The notes under the pieces are model-generated. The model did not search any database. It was given only the letters and a program-made list of their open reading frames with translations, and was not told where the DNA came from. Below, piece by piece: positions 10,174 to 23,742 of a stretch of DNA of 64,000 bases (its first letter is position 1; the number at the start of each line of letters is the position of its first letter). The DNA comes from Clitopilus passeckerianus (taxonomy: Eukaryota; Basidiomycota; Agaricomycetes; Agaricales; Entolomataceae). The position numbers and the translations under genes are program-made. Where the stretch lies: assembly GCA_944990035.1 (NCBI GenBank), contig CALYLX010000029.1, forward strand, positions 56,654 to 120,653, given 5' to 3'.

Positions 10174-13034
10174 ATGATGATGATGGACGATGCACCACCG
10201 CCAACAGTGCATATTCTACGGCCTCACCATGTTGCTCTGTTATCGGTTCTCATGCTCATCTTCAAAGAACCTGAAACCAGGCGGATCCCCGCTCAGTACT
10301 TGCTTCACCTTTACCGAGCACTACTCCATGAAGTCGCCGAGGCGTGTATACACCCATGAGTTCCTTTCACTCTCTAATTCTGCAGTTCAACAGGTATCTC
10401 AGCGCAAATCGTACGATGAGCTCATGAACACGTTATCCAATGGTCCGTCGAGTAATACCGATGATGGCTTGCGCTTCATCGAGGCCCTGCGATCTGTGGT
10501 AGGAGTACCACCAGCCGATCCTTGCAACACAGCTAATCCCAGAAAGTAGCATCAGGATCTTGGAAGCCCAGAAAACATGACCAACTTCTTTTCAAGTAAG
10601 CCATCCATCTCCCGGATACTCAACGTTGCTCGAACCGGGAAAGAACAGACCTTCCATCTCTCTTCGTCGAGAAAAATGAAGATGTACGTCCATACCTAAT
10701 TGGTTCTCATATACTATGTCTTATGGAGCTGCATAACTGTAGGAACCTCCCATCCTTGTAAGTTCGATCTAACTTAACCGGTTCTAAATCTTCGAGGTTA
10801 TGTCTTCGTTCAGATGAGGCGCTCAGTTTATGGTTATTTCTGTCGACGATGTTTCGTGAGCTTCATCAAGCTATCCTTCTCCGGCGTGGTACAACTTCAG
10901 CAAGATTTCAAATTGTGGAGAGAAGGCAACACTACGGCCGGCTATCAGCCCGTCGACAAAGACCAGCTGAATAACTGCAAGTCCCCTTCATGTACTAAGG
11001 TCTGGTAGTTTAAACGCTAACCTAAATTACAGCCGATCCGCTCATCTTCAAAACTCAAGCAGACAAGAAGTCATGGGCCAAGGCAGATGCATATGAAATG
11101 TTCGTCGCCGTAGCTTGTGCCATGAACAAAGGCTTACACAAAAAATAGTTTCGAGCAAGGGTTCATCTCTGGAGACGACAATGTTGCTACAGAGAACCTG
11201 CGCAGGTTTTTTGAACAACATTTTCATGACAGTAATGACTCGTGCGTGGCATTATTTAGCATGAGACATTGTTCTCATGGGTAATCGCAGGGGAATGCGC
11301 CAGCATGCACTGCTCAATCTCATAAGAATGCACTATATTCGGGGCGAAATTACCGCCACTCGTAAAGTAGCTTTTTTCGTGGCTTTGAGAGTTGATTTAG
11401 TAGACTCATTTAATGTCTAGCTTTTGGCGGAAGCAATTTCGGTAGCTAGAACGAGCGGCGACAAAACCATCCTTCAGCACTGCCTGAGGTAAGGCTGAAC
11501 CTCGTCTTACCTCGTTCATCTAACGTCCACCGCGATTAGTATACAGAACCGACTACACTCAAGCCAACATGACCGTAAACCCCCTCTCAACGAATTACAA
11601 CCTGATGTTCACCCGTTGGAAGTACTGTTCGATGTCAAGAAATTAATTGATCCCGATAATGTTCGTTTTCTACATTTTTTTTTTTGCTAAATCAACACTA
11701 AGCTTCATTAGGGTCAACCATTGGTGGCTGCATTTACCAAAATATTCCAAGCCGTTGGGCTTTACAATCAGCGTGCTGACTCACAGGCTTTCTACGAGCC
11801 TGAAGGCGATCAATACGCACACCACGCAGCCCAGTCTGTAGTATGGACCCTCGCTGGTTGTGACGGCCTTGCGTCCATCGAGGAAGACATTGTGATTGCC
11901 CATACTGCAGTTGGTGAGAACGATAACAACCGTATCACGGTTCAGCTCAATAAAGCATATAAGGTATGGACTAGATGGCGGTCTAGACATCGACAAAGGC
12001 TGATATTCACAGCGAGCAAGGCAAGGCCAGTATAACCATGCACTAGCAATGCTTCTTGACCCAGACGTGTGGAATGGGCTCTCGATTGACGATTACAATT
12101 CGTGGGCGCATGAAATCTGGCATATCCTTGCCTTACGGGCCACTCGGAGGTACGTTTCACAGCCCATTCACGTACTTTCTACTCATAATTTGAAGGGGGC
12201 AAATGCGACTTTACAAGGATTTCCTATTGACACAACGTCCACCGGGCTCATTCAACGCTCGAGATTATGTCTTCCACGTTCCGGGAGTCAACAGGAACAA
12301 GCTTCAAGGCCCGTTGCAAGAGGTCCTGCAAATGCGAGTGAGTGATGCTCTTTTCATGATCGGGTATAACTTCTGATGATAGTAAAGCGGGTCGATCAAG
12401 CCACATTAACCGTAGACCAGCTGCTCAAGGCGCTCTGGCATTGTGAGTATCTAAACAGGTACGGGCTCTATCGAACGGCCCTTGTATTATTGGCCGACAT
12501 ACACTTGGAACTTGGAGTCCCGGAGAAAAGTCTGGACATCATGGAGTCCATTCTGCCTCAGGTATGATACCTTGAATCCCCAAAAGATACTAAAATGTTG
12601 ACAAATCTCCCTTAGATAATTGTCGGCCATGACTTGGAGCAGCGAGCGTTCGGTTGTTTCGTTTATGCCAGATGCATTATTGCAGCTAAAGATCTATCCG
12701 GTAAATGGGTACACACACTGAAGAGGGCCTTATGATTGACATATTTACAGCTCCGATGTTTCAAGAAGCAATGAGCTTCCTTCGCCGGGCGTTGGCAGAC
12801 TATGAGCAATTGGAACTACTTGAATCACAGTTGGACGTCCTTTATTTTATGTCAGTTGTATATCACAATATGGGGGCGATCGAGGGAAGGGATGCAGCTG
12901 CCAAGAGCCACCTCGATCTGCAGGCGCAACAACAACGCAATGCTTCGGTGGTCGTGGAAGAAGAAACGCGGCAGATCCTGGACACGGTTCAGAAGGTGGG
13001 AATCGCGTTGGCGGGTAGATTTCATCGTGTTTAG
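10174..13034 (+). CDS. APC5: Anaphase-promoting complex subunit 5 (TPR protein)
   Basis: APC5 is a scaffold subunit of the APC/C ubiquitin ligase that triggers mitotic exit. The start ATGATGATGATGG at 10174 gives MMMMDDAPPPTVHILRPHHV and continues to LHLYRALLHEVAE. The middle exons carry the family's TPR-like signature around 11290-11620: ALLNLIRMHYIRGEITATRK, then EAISVARTSGDKTILQHCL. Later exons contain LVAAFTKIFQAVGLYNQR, WTLAGCDGLASIE and YNHALAMLLDP. Distal TPR helices follow, with CEYLNRYGLYRTALVLLADI, LDIMESILPQIIVGHD and AMSFLRRALADYEQLELLES. The C-terminus ends after VQKVGIALAGR at 13034. More than ten short introns. Identification rests on TPR signature and overall order rather than a catalytic motif. 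The XMAP215 gene starts 100 bp downstream on the same strand. Confidence 0.8.
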
Positions 13035-13134
13035 TCACGTGCTGTCAATTGTACATTCCTGCGTGTTTGGTTGAGGCCAAGTCTGTTGCAACTTTAATCA
13101 CTAATACTCACCATAATCGCTTTCTCCTGGACCC

Positions 13135-16100
13135 ATGGACGGCCCACCCCCACAGGAGGAAGACTTTTCTTCTCTGTCCATACAAGATCGACTTGCACAC
13201 AAGAATTGGAAGGCTCGTGTCAGTGGATATGAAGAGCTGATCAAAACTTTCTCAAATACCGCGTCGGACACGGATCCCGCGTTCAAGCCTTATGTCAACA
13301 ACCCAGATTCATTGAAGAAGATAGTAACTGACTCAAATGCGGTGGCTCAAGAGAAGGGGGTCGAATGTGTCGTGGCATTCGTCAAGTTTGCCGGAGAAAC
13401 TGCAGCGAAGACACGGGAAACCGTAGTCCCTGCTCTAGTGGATAAATGCTTTGGATCGGCGAGAGCTGGCACCAAGAATCAAGCAACTGAACTTGCCCTT
13501 CAATACGCTGAGGTAGAAAATGGAGGTACCGGGGTCGTGGTACGTCAAGCTAGGTGTGGTGTCAACATGACATAGATCTCATGCGTTCTTAATGTCTTTC
13601 TAGACGGACATTATACCTGGGCTGGGGGCTAAGCAGCCGAAGGCCGTGGCAGGCTGTGTTGTTGCTCTTAGAGAGGTCATAAGGTCCGTTACATTCTTTG
13701 CACCTTTGCTAATTGCGCTGAGTGTGCCCTTCCTCTGCTTAGATGCTTTGGCACACAAGTTACGCCACCGCAGCCTTTGCTCAAGGCGATACCAAAGATC
13801 TTCTCTCATACCGACAAAACGGTGCGAGCAGAAGGAACCAATCTCGCACACGTCCTCTATCAATGTATTGGCCCTGCGATAGAGCCATTTTTGGCCGACC
13901 TCAAGCCCGTTCAGGTGAAGGAGCTCAAGGAAGCATTCGAGAAGATGGACGGCGAAGGGAAAGGAAAAGGAACTTTCAAGGCCGAAAGGATGACGCGTAA
14001 GCAAGCTCGCGAAGCAGAATCTGCTCAGGACAATGGCGAAGCAGCCGATGGCTCGGGAGACGCACCTGAAGGTATGATTTTGTTTGCAATAACTTCAACA
14101 CCGTCGTGATTAATCTCATGACCGGACAGAGCCAGCTGAGCTCGATCCTCGAGCCTTCGTAGAAGCCGTCGATATCATTCCCAAGCTCCCCGGCTCCTTC
14201 CAGACAAATCTCAAGTCCTCAAAATGGAAAGAACGTAAAGAGGCACTGGATGAACTATCAACGCTTCTCAAAGCAACCTTACGAATAAAGGACAATCCAG
14301 AGCTTGGAGATCTAGCGAAGTCTCTAGCTACCTGCGTATCGAAAGATGCAAACATCGCTTGCGTTATGGTCGCAGCTTCCTGCCAGGAAGACCTGGCGAA
14401 GGGGATGATGGCTTCCTTCGGAAGATATCACGAAGCTGTAGTACCTCCTATGCTAGAACGTATGAAGGAGCGAAAAGCAACTGTAACGGACGCCATCGGC
14501 CAGGCTCTGGATGCCGTTTTTGACACCGTTAGTAAAGATATTTGAATTACGGAACTTCGACTAACCTTAACCCATTAGACCAACCTCCCAGATATCATTT
14601 CTGACCTTGACAATGCACTGAAGTCGAAGAATCCCCAGGTCAAAGAAGGTACACTCAAGTTTCTGGGGCGGTGCCTCTCAAAATCGACAGTCGCCATACA
14701 ACCCACCCAAGTAAAGCCCGTTTCCGAAACACTGGCAACCCTTTTGGAAGATAGTTTCGAAGGTTGCCGGAATGAGGCAGCAGTATGCCTTGGAACCTTG
14801 ATGAAGATGGTTGGAGAACGTCCACTTAATGCTCTAATGGACACTCTGGCGGACGTACGTAAGGCCAAGGTCAAAGAGGCTTTCGACAAAGCTACCATCA
14901 AATGTAAAGGGACTTCAAGTAAGCCCAAACCCGAGCCCACGAAAACAGCTCCTCCAAAGGCTGCCCCTCCCAAAGCAAAACCATCGGCACCGAAATCCCC
15001 CGTCAAGCCCTCAGAATCGGAAGATGTTCTGCTTGACAACGTGGAGCCACCAAAGAAGCCTGTTCCCAAGCGCCCTGTCCTTTCTTCGGTAAGTCGGTTG
15101 ATGGCGACTTGGTGTGGTTATACTAAGCCCCCCTTGCCCAGTCTAAGAAGCCTCCCGCTTCCACCCCGGACGCTGCACCTGCTGCACCAGCAGTCAAGAA
15201 ACTTCCCCCTTCTACTACCGCGTCCAAGCCGTCCAAAGGTGCTGCTGCCAGTGCAGCACCCGGTACTCTTGATACTTTCAAATACAAACATACACCAGAA
15301 GACGCAGAGGCCCTTGCAGCCGAAAACCTTCCTTCTCAGATCGTGACCGATTTTGCAGACGCCAACTGGAAGACTCGGTTGGCTGCTTTGGAGGAATTGA
15401 CGACCTGGGTTGAAGCTGAGGTTGAGTCCCTCGATGCCGAAGTCCTAGTTAGGGCATTGGCGAAGAAAGGATGGTCGGAAAAGAATTTCCAGGTCCGTCA
15501 TGAGTTGGCCCACGAGCCAATTGCCAGACTGACCATCGACGAAGGTTTCTGCCAAATTATATGGAATTCTGAGCACATTGGCAGGGCGATGTCCTTCCTT
15601 TGGCCGCAATTGTTGCGCTCTCAGCACGGGGCACCTGTCTGAGAAGCTTGGAGACATGAAGCTTAAGAAACCTGCTGGTGATACGCTGCTCGCCTTTGCA
15701 GAGAAAACTTCGCTTCAATTTGTGCTAAACCAAGGTCAGTAAGCACCTTCCTTGTGATAGGATTACTCGCTCACCCTGAATAGCCTATGAGCCGCTTGGG
15801 AAACAGAAAGCTCCAAAGGTTTTGGCTGACGCCATAACTTGGGTCAACACCGCATTGGTTGAATTTGGTATCGCAGGTGTATCCCTGCGTAGCCTGATTG
15901 ATTTCCTGAAGTCGGGGCTTCAGAACTCCAACGCCACCGTTCGTACAAGTGCCACGAAAACGCTGGTCACAGTGAGGCTTTTTGCTGGATCAAGTGAGTT
16001 CCTTCGCATCATGACCTAGAAAGACATTGGCTGACTTGTTTTCAGGTATCCTGTCCCTATTAGAAGATCTAAATCCCCAGCTCCTGGCTACTATAACATC

Positions 16101-19100
16101 AGAATTCGAGAAGGCAGAGGGTACACCCGCACCTGAGCCCACACGGAAGTCAGCGGACCTACTAAATATGGCGCCAGCTGACGGTGGAAAGTCTACTGCT
16201 GCTGCTGGCGATCCGATGGACGATCTGTTCCCTCGAGTCGAACTTGACAGCCTACTCAAGGGAACGACAATCCTTGCGGATGCGAAGAACGACGCTTGGA
16301 AGGTCAAGAAAGAAGCTCTAGAGACGTTGCAAGGGATCCTTGATCAAGGCAGTAATAAGCGGCTAAAGGGGTCGATGGGTAAATCCAATTGAAGTATCTC
16401 TTGATTTTCGACTCATTGTTATCCCAGGAGAAATTGGTCAAGTGCTCAAGGCGCGACTCACCGACACCAACAAGGCGGTCCAGAACTTGGCACTTGATAT
16501 TGTCTGCCGGATTGCTACTGGCATGGGCAAACCATTTGACAAACATACACGACTTTTCGTCCTTCCTGTATGCACCGTTTTGGCCGATCAGAAGGCCCCG
16601 ACGAGGGCGGCGGGTACTCAAGCACTCATAGCCATGGCGACTGCTTGTGAAGGTCTTGAAACGATGACATCCGGAATAGGAACGGCTCTGGAGTCGCCGA
16701 ACCCTCTTCAGAAAGGCACACTACTTCACTGGCTTGCAGATTGGTTCAAGGAAAATCCACCTCGTCCCAACCTCGATTTGTCTGGTTGGGTCGGTCAAAC
16801 CTTAGCTTGCCTTGATGATAGAAGTGGAGAGGTCAGAAAGGGTGCTCAAGCTTTGTTACCGACACTTATACAGTGTGCTGGTTATGAACATGTCCTTCAT
16901 CAGACAAACTCGCTGAAACCAGCATCCCGCGCCAGCGCAGTGCCGCTGATCCAGGCCGCTCGCCCAGCTATTTCCGCCTTGGAAAAGGCTCCTCCTCCCG
17001 AGCCACTGAAGCCCACCAAAAAAGCAGCAGCGACATCTATAACACCCTCCACCTCTGCGGCTTCTGCAGAACCACAATCGCCCACGGCTGCTTCCCAACC
17101 CCCTGCGAAATCTCTCGGTGTACGTCGTAAGTTGCCCCTAGGCAGTCGCCCAGAATCCCGGGCAGACACACCAACCGATGACCAGGGAGCTTCCAAAGTC
17201 AAGTCTGCGGTCGGGCTGAAACGGCCAGGTGCTGTCGACAATGGCCAGCCATCATCATCTCTTCTATTCCAGGGTGTCAATCTAGAAGCTAGGAGAGCAC
17301 GGTGTAGCAAAGATGCTCAGAAATGGGTCAATGATGGAGGGCCGACGCGCAAGGATCTCGTCGACCTACTTCAGTCACAGATGGAATCTCATGTCTCTAG
17401 GGATGTTCTTGCCCGCCTATTCAGTCGCGACCACAATGCTATCAATGATTTCATGACTGGTCTCACAACCATGGCGGAATTTTACTCCTCCGCAAGCCAG
17501 GATGCTGCAGAAAACGTCGCCAATGTCTGTCTCGCGAACTTCGATTTGCCGCTCAAGTACGCCTCAATCAGGGTACACGAACCACAGCCGAACCTTGTTT
17601 CGAAATGTTTGGATACCATAGAAGCAGTTCTGTCGTTTTTACGCACCACCGACCACCAACTTACCGATGGGGAAGCGCTCTGTTTTATTCCAACCGTGAT
17701 CTATAAGGTATGGCTTAATTTCCATCAACGGCTGGTAATTGTCTCACCAAACAACCCAGCTTGGGGACGCACGGGAGCCTGTTAGAGCCAGGGTCGCCCA
17801 AATCATTAAATCCCTTCCTAAGGTCTACGCATACAGTCGTCTTTTCCAGCTCCTACAGGAGTATGGGACAAAATCGAAGGTTGCCAAGACGAGGCAAGGC
17901 ACCTTGGATGAGATGGCTGCCATTCTGAAAAAGTCTGGTCTGGGTGCCTGTGAGCCAATCAAAGCGTTTTCATACGTGGCCGGCATGATATCCGACAAGG
18001 ATGCGTTGGTCAGGAAATCTGCTCTGGGCGTATTAGGGTAATCAAAATTTTATGCTGTGAGGGACTAAACTGAATACCATTCCAGGGAAGCGTACTCGTT
18101 AGTGGGAGAACAGATCTGGACATTTGTAGGCCCTCTACCCGACAAGGACAAGACCCAGCTGGAGGAACGCTTAAGACGCATTCCAGGACCCACCTCTAGT
18201 GACAAGCAAGACGTACCCATACCAGCCATTCCACGCTTGACGGCTACGGCTCCACGAGCTGACTCTCCTACACTTTCTCGCCTCGGAGCTCTACCAAGAG
18301 CGGGCAGCCCTTCCGTCGCGGGACCATCGCGTCTTGCACGACCGTCCTCGCCAGCGCACAATCCACGCACCGAATCCCCTACAAGACTAAACGCTCCCAG
18401 AGCCGGCTCACCCATCCGGTCAGCGGATGTAGGTGCAGAGAATGGGACTTCTACGCTTCCTAAGCGCCCGAAGAGTTTGCTACCCTCGAAACTTGGACGC
18501 CCCAGGCCCAACCCGTTGAAGGCCACTCCAGCCATTGAACAGATCCCAGAACCAGCAGTTTATTCGCCCAAAGGGCGTGATGACTTCGAGGCTCCAGAAA
18601 CCGTGCCTCCAACCCCAACAACCGACGACATTAGCCTCACTATTTCTAGCATACTGAGTAACGACCCTTCTCGGAGTGTGGATGCCTTGAAGAAGATCCA
18701 GAAAATATTGTCAGTCGGACCAGACTCTGGTTCTTCCTCACCTCAATACCTCGAACTGGCAGAACACACAGAGGGATTAATTGAGACGATCTGTCTACAG
18801 ATGGCTCATGTATTCGAGAACATTCAGGAGCTGGTTCAGGACGACAACTTTAGACTTGCCAAACACCTCATACAAACGCTCAACAACTTCTGCGACCACA
18901 CTCTCCTTGCCGAATCTCTAACCATTGACATTTTGACATCACTTCTGGAGGAGCTGACTTTGCGGCTTCTAAAGACTGATGAAAGTCCGCAGAAGAAAGT
19001 CAAGGACCTATCGCGTTTCATCAACATGATAATTCTCAGGCTCTTTGCGACAGGGCGAAGAATGTCCATCTTCAGGTGAGTGCTACATTTGAGGGATGGT

Positions 19101-20241
19101 TGTCATAATTCATTCATCAACTACTTGATAGAGCTCTGTTTGCCCTTCTGTTACAAATTGTCAAGCCGTTCCCAAGCAAGGGCACTCTACCCGAAGCAGA
19201 AGACGCGAGAGTAGCAGAATTGGTACTGAAGTGCATTTGGAAACTTGCCCGGAACATCCCTCAAGATCTGAGTGAGCAGAGGCTGGACCCGGTCGAGCTA
19301 TTCCCTGCCATCGAACATTTTTTGCAGTCGGTGCCACCTAATGAATGGCGAGCCAGGGCAACGAATAAGATCCCCTGCGGCGATATGCCTCTGCGCACAA
19401 TCAAAGTCATCATCCAACACGTTGTGGGTTAGTATACGCGATTCTTTCGTAATCCATAACAAGACTGACTTCGTATCGCACAGCCCACTATGGTGATGAG
19501 GTGTATGACCTCTTATCCGAGTCCTTTGATGACCCTTCTGCAACGATTGTTTACCCATACGTCTATCGCATCCTAAATGCAAGCACCCGAGCGGGTGGGG
19601 ACGCTCTGGGCTCGCCTGCCAATGGAGATGGTACCCCTTCAACTCGACCAGTATCGGTGATATCCAGCAGGCCAAGCTCACCTCAAGACACCATTTCATC
19701 TGCAGCAAGTCGAAGGCAATCCCCCGAACATCCGCACAGCCCCAGTGCATCTTCTTTCAACGGCCACGGGGGATCTCCAACCCCTGCGCAAGAAGCGGAC
19801 ACGAACGCTCACTTAGCTGCAATTATGGGCCGTATGACGGACATTTCGACAGGCCATTTGCATAAGGAGGGTGTGAACGAGTTACACCTGTTCTTAAAGA
19901 ACAATCCTCACCTGCAAGATAAGGTAGACGAGAAATTGTCTACTTTAGGGAAGGCATTCCATAAATATGTCAAACGGGCGCTGGCAACCCGAGCAGCAGA
20001 GGACCAGGACAGGAATGCAGCCGTTGCACATACCCTGACCCGTGAGTTCTCGCACTATTTCCCCTTTACCTTCGTCTGACTACTATGAACAGGACTGGAG
20101 TCTAAATCTCCGACCGCCGCTCTCTCTGATCATACGAGACGGACCAGTATATCAAACGATCCTGGGCAACAGGACAAACTTTCTAGACTTCACGACATCT
20201 TCCAATACCGATCAAGTAGTGGATCCGCAGGAGGGACATAA
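13135..20241 (+). CDS. XMAP215/ch-TOG/Stu2-family microtubule polymerase with five TOG arrays
   Basis: Processive microtubule polymerase that binds tubulin dimers through TOG arrays. The start MDGPPPQEEDFSSLSIQDRL opens TOG1 (DRLAHKNWKARVSGYEEL). TOG2 begins near 14190 (LKSSKWKERKEALDELSTLL). A Pro/Ala/Lys linker (14920-15300) resembles the basic lattice-binding linker. TOG3 begins near 15350 (DANWKTRLAALEELTTWVE), TOG4 near 16260 (NDAWKVKKEALETLQGIL) and TOG5 near 17290 (ARRARCSKDAQKWV to KDALVRKSALGVLG). A Ser/Pro linker follows, then a helical C-terminal domain (18620-19440) and a short tail ending YRSSSGSAGGT at TAA 20241. Well-studied ascomycete orthologues (Stu2, Alp14, Dis1) have only two TOGs. 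About a dozen introns. Confidence 0.93.
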
Positions 20242-20419
20242 CTTAGCTTCATAATGCCAAATACCTTTATAGATACCTTTTTACTGTACACATGTATATC
20301 TTACAATCAATGGGGATGCGTCATATTCATATGACTTCACATGTCGAGGACCAAAACGGCAATCAGGACCTCGCGTGCACAGCTTGTCCCCAACAGTTCG
20401 CCTTTCGCCAGCCTCGACC

Positions 20420-23214
20420 ATGTCGGCACAGTCGTTGTCAAAAGATGTCAAAAACATCAAGAGTACTCTATCTTACGATGCCGCCATGATTTTCTGGAGG
20501 TTGATTACCCAGATTTTCTTCCGGGAAATACGGCCGAGGGGCGCCTATAACATACCTCGAGAGGGACCCGTCATTTTTGTTGGCGCCCCTCACGCCAACC
20601 AAGTTCGTTGATTCTAAGGGCTCTACAGAACTCAATGCTAACCTTGACACCGAGATAGTTTCTGGACCCCTTGCTCCTGAGTTTGGAAGTCTACCGGGAA
20701 ACCCACCGTCATGTCCAATTCCTCACGGCGGCGAAGAGTATGGAGCGAAAAGCCGTAGGATTCTTTGCCCGTACAATGGACAGCAGTGAGTAATACGCTG
20801 AATTTGGTATGACTTGCACTAAACCTCTCTCTAGTTCCTGTGGCCCGAGCTGCTGATAAGGCAAAACCTGGGAAGGGCCGCATCTGGTTGTCGCCAGACG
20901 ATCCCTCCACGGTCTACGGAGAGGACACCAACTTCACGAGTACCTTCAAGCCTCGGATGCAAGTCATGCTACCCAAATATCTCAGCTCGATGGTGGCAGA
21001 AGTCAGTGAAGTAATCTCTGATACTGAACTCAAGATAAAACGGGAGTTTGGCGGAGAAAGTGGAAAGGGAACTTCGCGCATCCGGGAGAAGATTTCAGAA
21101 CTCGAGCAAAATGGTCAAAAGGGCCTCGAATACAAATCCCTGCCATTTGTTGATCAGCAAGAAATGTACCGTCACGTCTACCAATGCTTGAACCAGGGCG
21201 GGAGTATTGGTATATTCCCAGAAGGTGCGAACTTTCCGTTTTTTTTTGCGTAGGCTTCGGCCCGACTTACCTCCATCCTGTAGGAGGTAGCCATGACAGA
21301 ACGGATCTACTCCCACTCAAAGCTGGTGTCTCAATAATGGCGCTTGGTGCAATGGCCAATGACCCTCGGGTGAAGGTCAAGATTGTGCCTGTTGGATTGG
21401 CGTACTTCCATGCCCACAGGTTCCGATCCCGCGCTGTCGTTGAATTTGGCAATGCTCTTGATGTTCCGCAAGAATACGTCGAGATGTTCAAGCTGGGTGG
21501 AGAGAAAAAGAAGGAGGCTGTGGGCAAGTTCTTGGATCTCATCTACGATGGGTTGAAGACTGTCACCGTCAGGGCTCCTGACTACGATACCTTGATGGTC
21601 TGTTTCTCTCAGGTGGTGCTGGTTCTTGCTTCTGACCCACCCATTTGTATCCAGTTGATTCAGGCGGCCCGACGCCTTTACAAAACCCCTGGTCAACATT
21701 TGACTCTGGGTCAAGTAGTGGAACTGAACAGACGGTTACTTGAGGGATACACCCACTTCAAGGACGAGCCTCGAGTTCAGCAACTGAGGGAAAGTGTCCT
21801 GAAGTATAATCGTCTTCTGCGTGACCTTGGCCTGAGAGATCATCAGGTATTTGATCCTGTGGCTCCCTAATCTCCTGTATCTCACTGTTATCAAGGTCCC
21901 GAAAGCGAAAAAAGCAGGATGGAAGACATTAGGATTGCTTCTATATCGTACTGGCTTACTTCTTGCTTGGGCAATCTTGGCTTTGCCAGGGACAGTCCTG
22001 AATGGGCCGATGTTCATCATTGCATCAATTTTATCGAGGCAGAAGGCAAAAGGTTAGTCAGGTCTTGTTCCTTGATAGTGGCAGCGCCTTATCGACCTTA
22101 TCAACCACGTCCTATAGAGGCACTGGCGGCTTCCACAGTCAAAATTGCAGCCCGTGATGTACTTGCGACCTGGAAGGTTCTAATCTGTTTGGGAGTTGCA
22201 CCCGTATTGTATACGACCTATGCGGTCCTTGCGACTCTCGTTGCGATCCGGGCTGGTGCGCCTCTGAAGTGGAGGATTGCAACGCCGATCCTTGTGTTCA
22301 GTGTCCTGCCATTCATGAACTATGCAGCTCTCAAGTTTGGTGAAGCTGGAATGGATGTCCTCAAGTATGTGTTCAAATCTGTGTCTTCGATGTGGTCTCG
22401 AATCTTATCCTTTTTGATTGCCTAGATCCCTCCGACCCCTTATTGTGGCTCTCGTCCCAGGGCAACAACGTTCCCTGGACCGCCTCAAAGCGTTGCGAGT
22501 TCAGCTGTCCAATGAGGTTGTATCTTTGATCAACGATTTTGGTCCCAAATTGTACACCGATTTCAATGAGGTACCAGCTTTTTTTTACCATTTTGAGCTG
22601 CTGACCAATTCCTTGCACCATAGTGGCGCATTCTCGTTCCTTCCTCGGACGCACCTCCATCTACAGGAACGCCCGGCCTCTGGCGTAGAAAGAGCAGCAC
22701 CGGCGCAGTTGATGCGCAAGGACTGGGACTGATTCATCCCATGACATGGATCGACGAGCGTCTCTTCGGGTGGAGTCGCAGTGCCCAACGAGGCACAAGC
22801 GCATGGAGTGGTTATGACGACGCCAGCAGGGTAGGCACGCCCGACGAAACCGACGATGAAGACCACGGCGATTACGACTATGTCATCGGTGTGGTCGACG
22901 GCCATGGTAACGGCCAAAAGCCCAAAAGCCGTACCAGCTCTTATGCCGACCTACAAAAATTGCGTCAGGCCGCCTATCCTATGGCGCACTCCCATTTGTC
23001 CGAAAGCTATCGACCGCCGATCTATTCGGATGGGGAACATGCGGATGGAGATAAGGACGGCGGGCTACGATTGCGGCAGGGTCCTCGAGCGAGGAGAGAA
23101 AGTCTCTCCGATAGAGTGCCCGTCGAAAGGATCGCTGCAGTGGATAAGCAAGCAACCTTTCCGCTAGCAACTCATGATCTTAATGATGAAATGGACAAGA
23201 GCAAAGCGAATTAG
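20420..23214 (+). CDS. Glycerol-3-phosphate O-acyltransferase (Gat1/Sct1 type, ER membrane)
   Basis: Catalyses the first acylation of glycerol-3-phosphate (and dihydroxyacetone phosphate) in phosphatidic acid synthesis. The start MSAQSLSKDVKNIKSTLSYD leads to the N-terminal helix FWRLITQIFFREI. The PlsC motifs follow: the GAPHANQF region (block I, in the HxxxxD position), and after an intron FPEGGSHDRTDLLPLKAGV (block III) with KIVPVGLAYFHAHRF. The large spacer between blocks I and III (about 20860-21220) is typical of the Gat1/Gat2 subgroup. C-terminal membrane segments are GLLLAWAILALPGTVLNGPM, LICLGVAPVLYTTYAVLATL and IATPILVFSVLPFMNYAAL. A hydrophilic acidic tail (22750-23214) is Ser/Asp-rich, as in the yeast enzymes whose tails are phosphorylated. 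About seven introns. Confidence 0.92.
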
Positions 23215-23742
23215 GTGGCTGTTCAATAGACGCTCATATATCCTTATGTTGTATGCATTTTGGTACCTTTCCGTGGTGGACACTAGCACCGTCTCAGTCT
23301 AAAATATTGAATTGTATGTTTTTCGGGACCATTTTGCTGCGGAATCTCAGATTCTAGAGTGAAGCCTACAGGACATAAGCTAATTTTTCGTAGTAGGTAA
23401 AGTATGGTTCAATATACTAGAACGGCTGTGGGAATTACAAGAAAAAATATTAGCATACTGGTGTATATGATAATGCGATTATAGAGAAACAATTGAGGTA
23501 TGACGTGCCAAAAAAATTGAAAATGCAATGCATCGAGGAGCAAGAGGGACATATAAACTACGAAGAATATGAAAGGAGAAAAGGTAATTGCGAGTGTCGT
23601 TAAAGTGGTCTATAATAATATGTGTGAATTGCTGCAAAAACTGAAAGCACAAAAAAGCGAGTAATTTGAAGAAAAACATGAAGCGAAAGAGTGGACCGAT
23701 AAGCCACGGACAGAGGCGCGCATTTTGGATTTTGAGTGGTGT
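23215..23742. other. Convergent 3' intergenic region, AT-rich
   Basis: This lies between the GPAT stop and the stop of the minus-strand orphan. It is AT-rich with no sustained reading frame and presumably holds two 3' UTRs. Nothing further seen. Confidence 0.45.

Noticed and set aside
14575..15069. Minus-strand Gly/Ser-rich frame inside the XMAP215 gene
   Set aside because: Antisense to the Lys/Pro linker and TOG2 exon; no motif and no start context.
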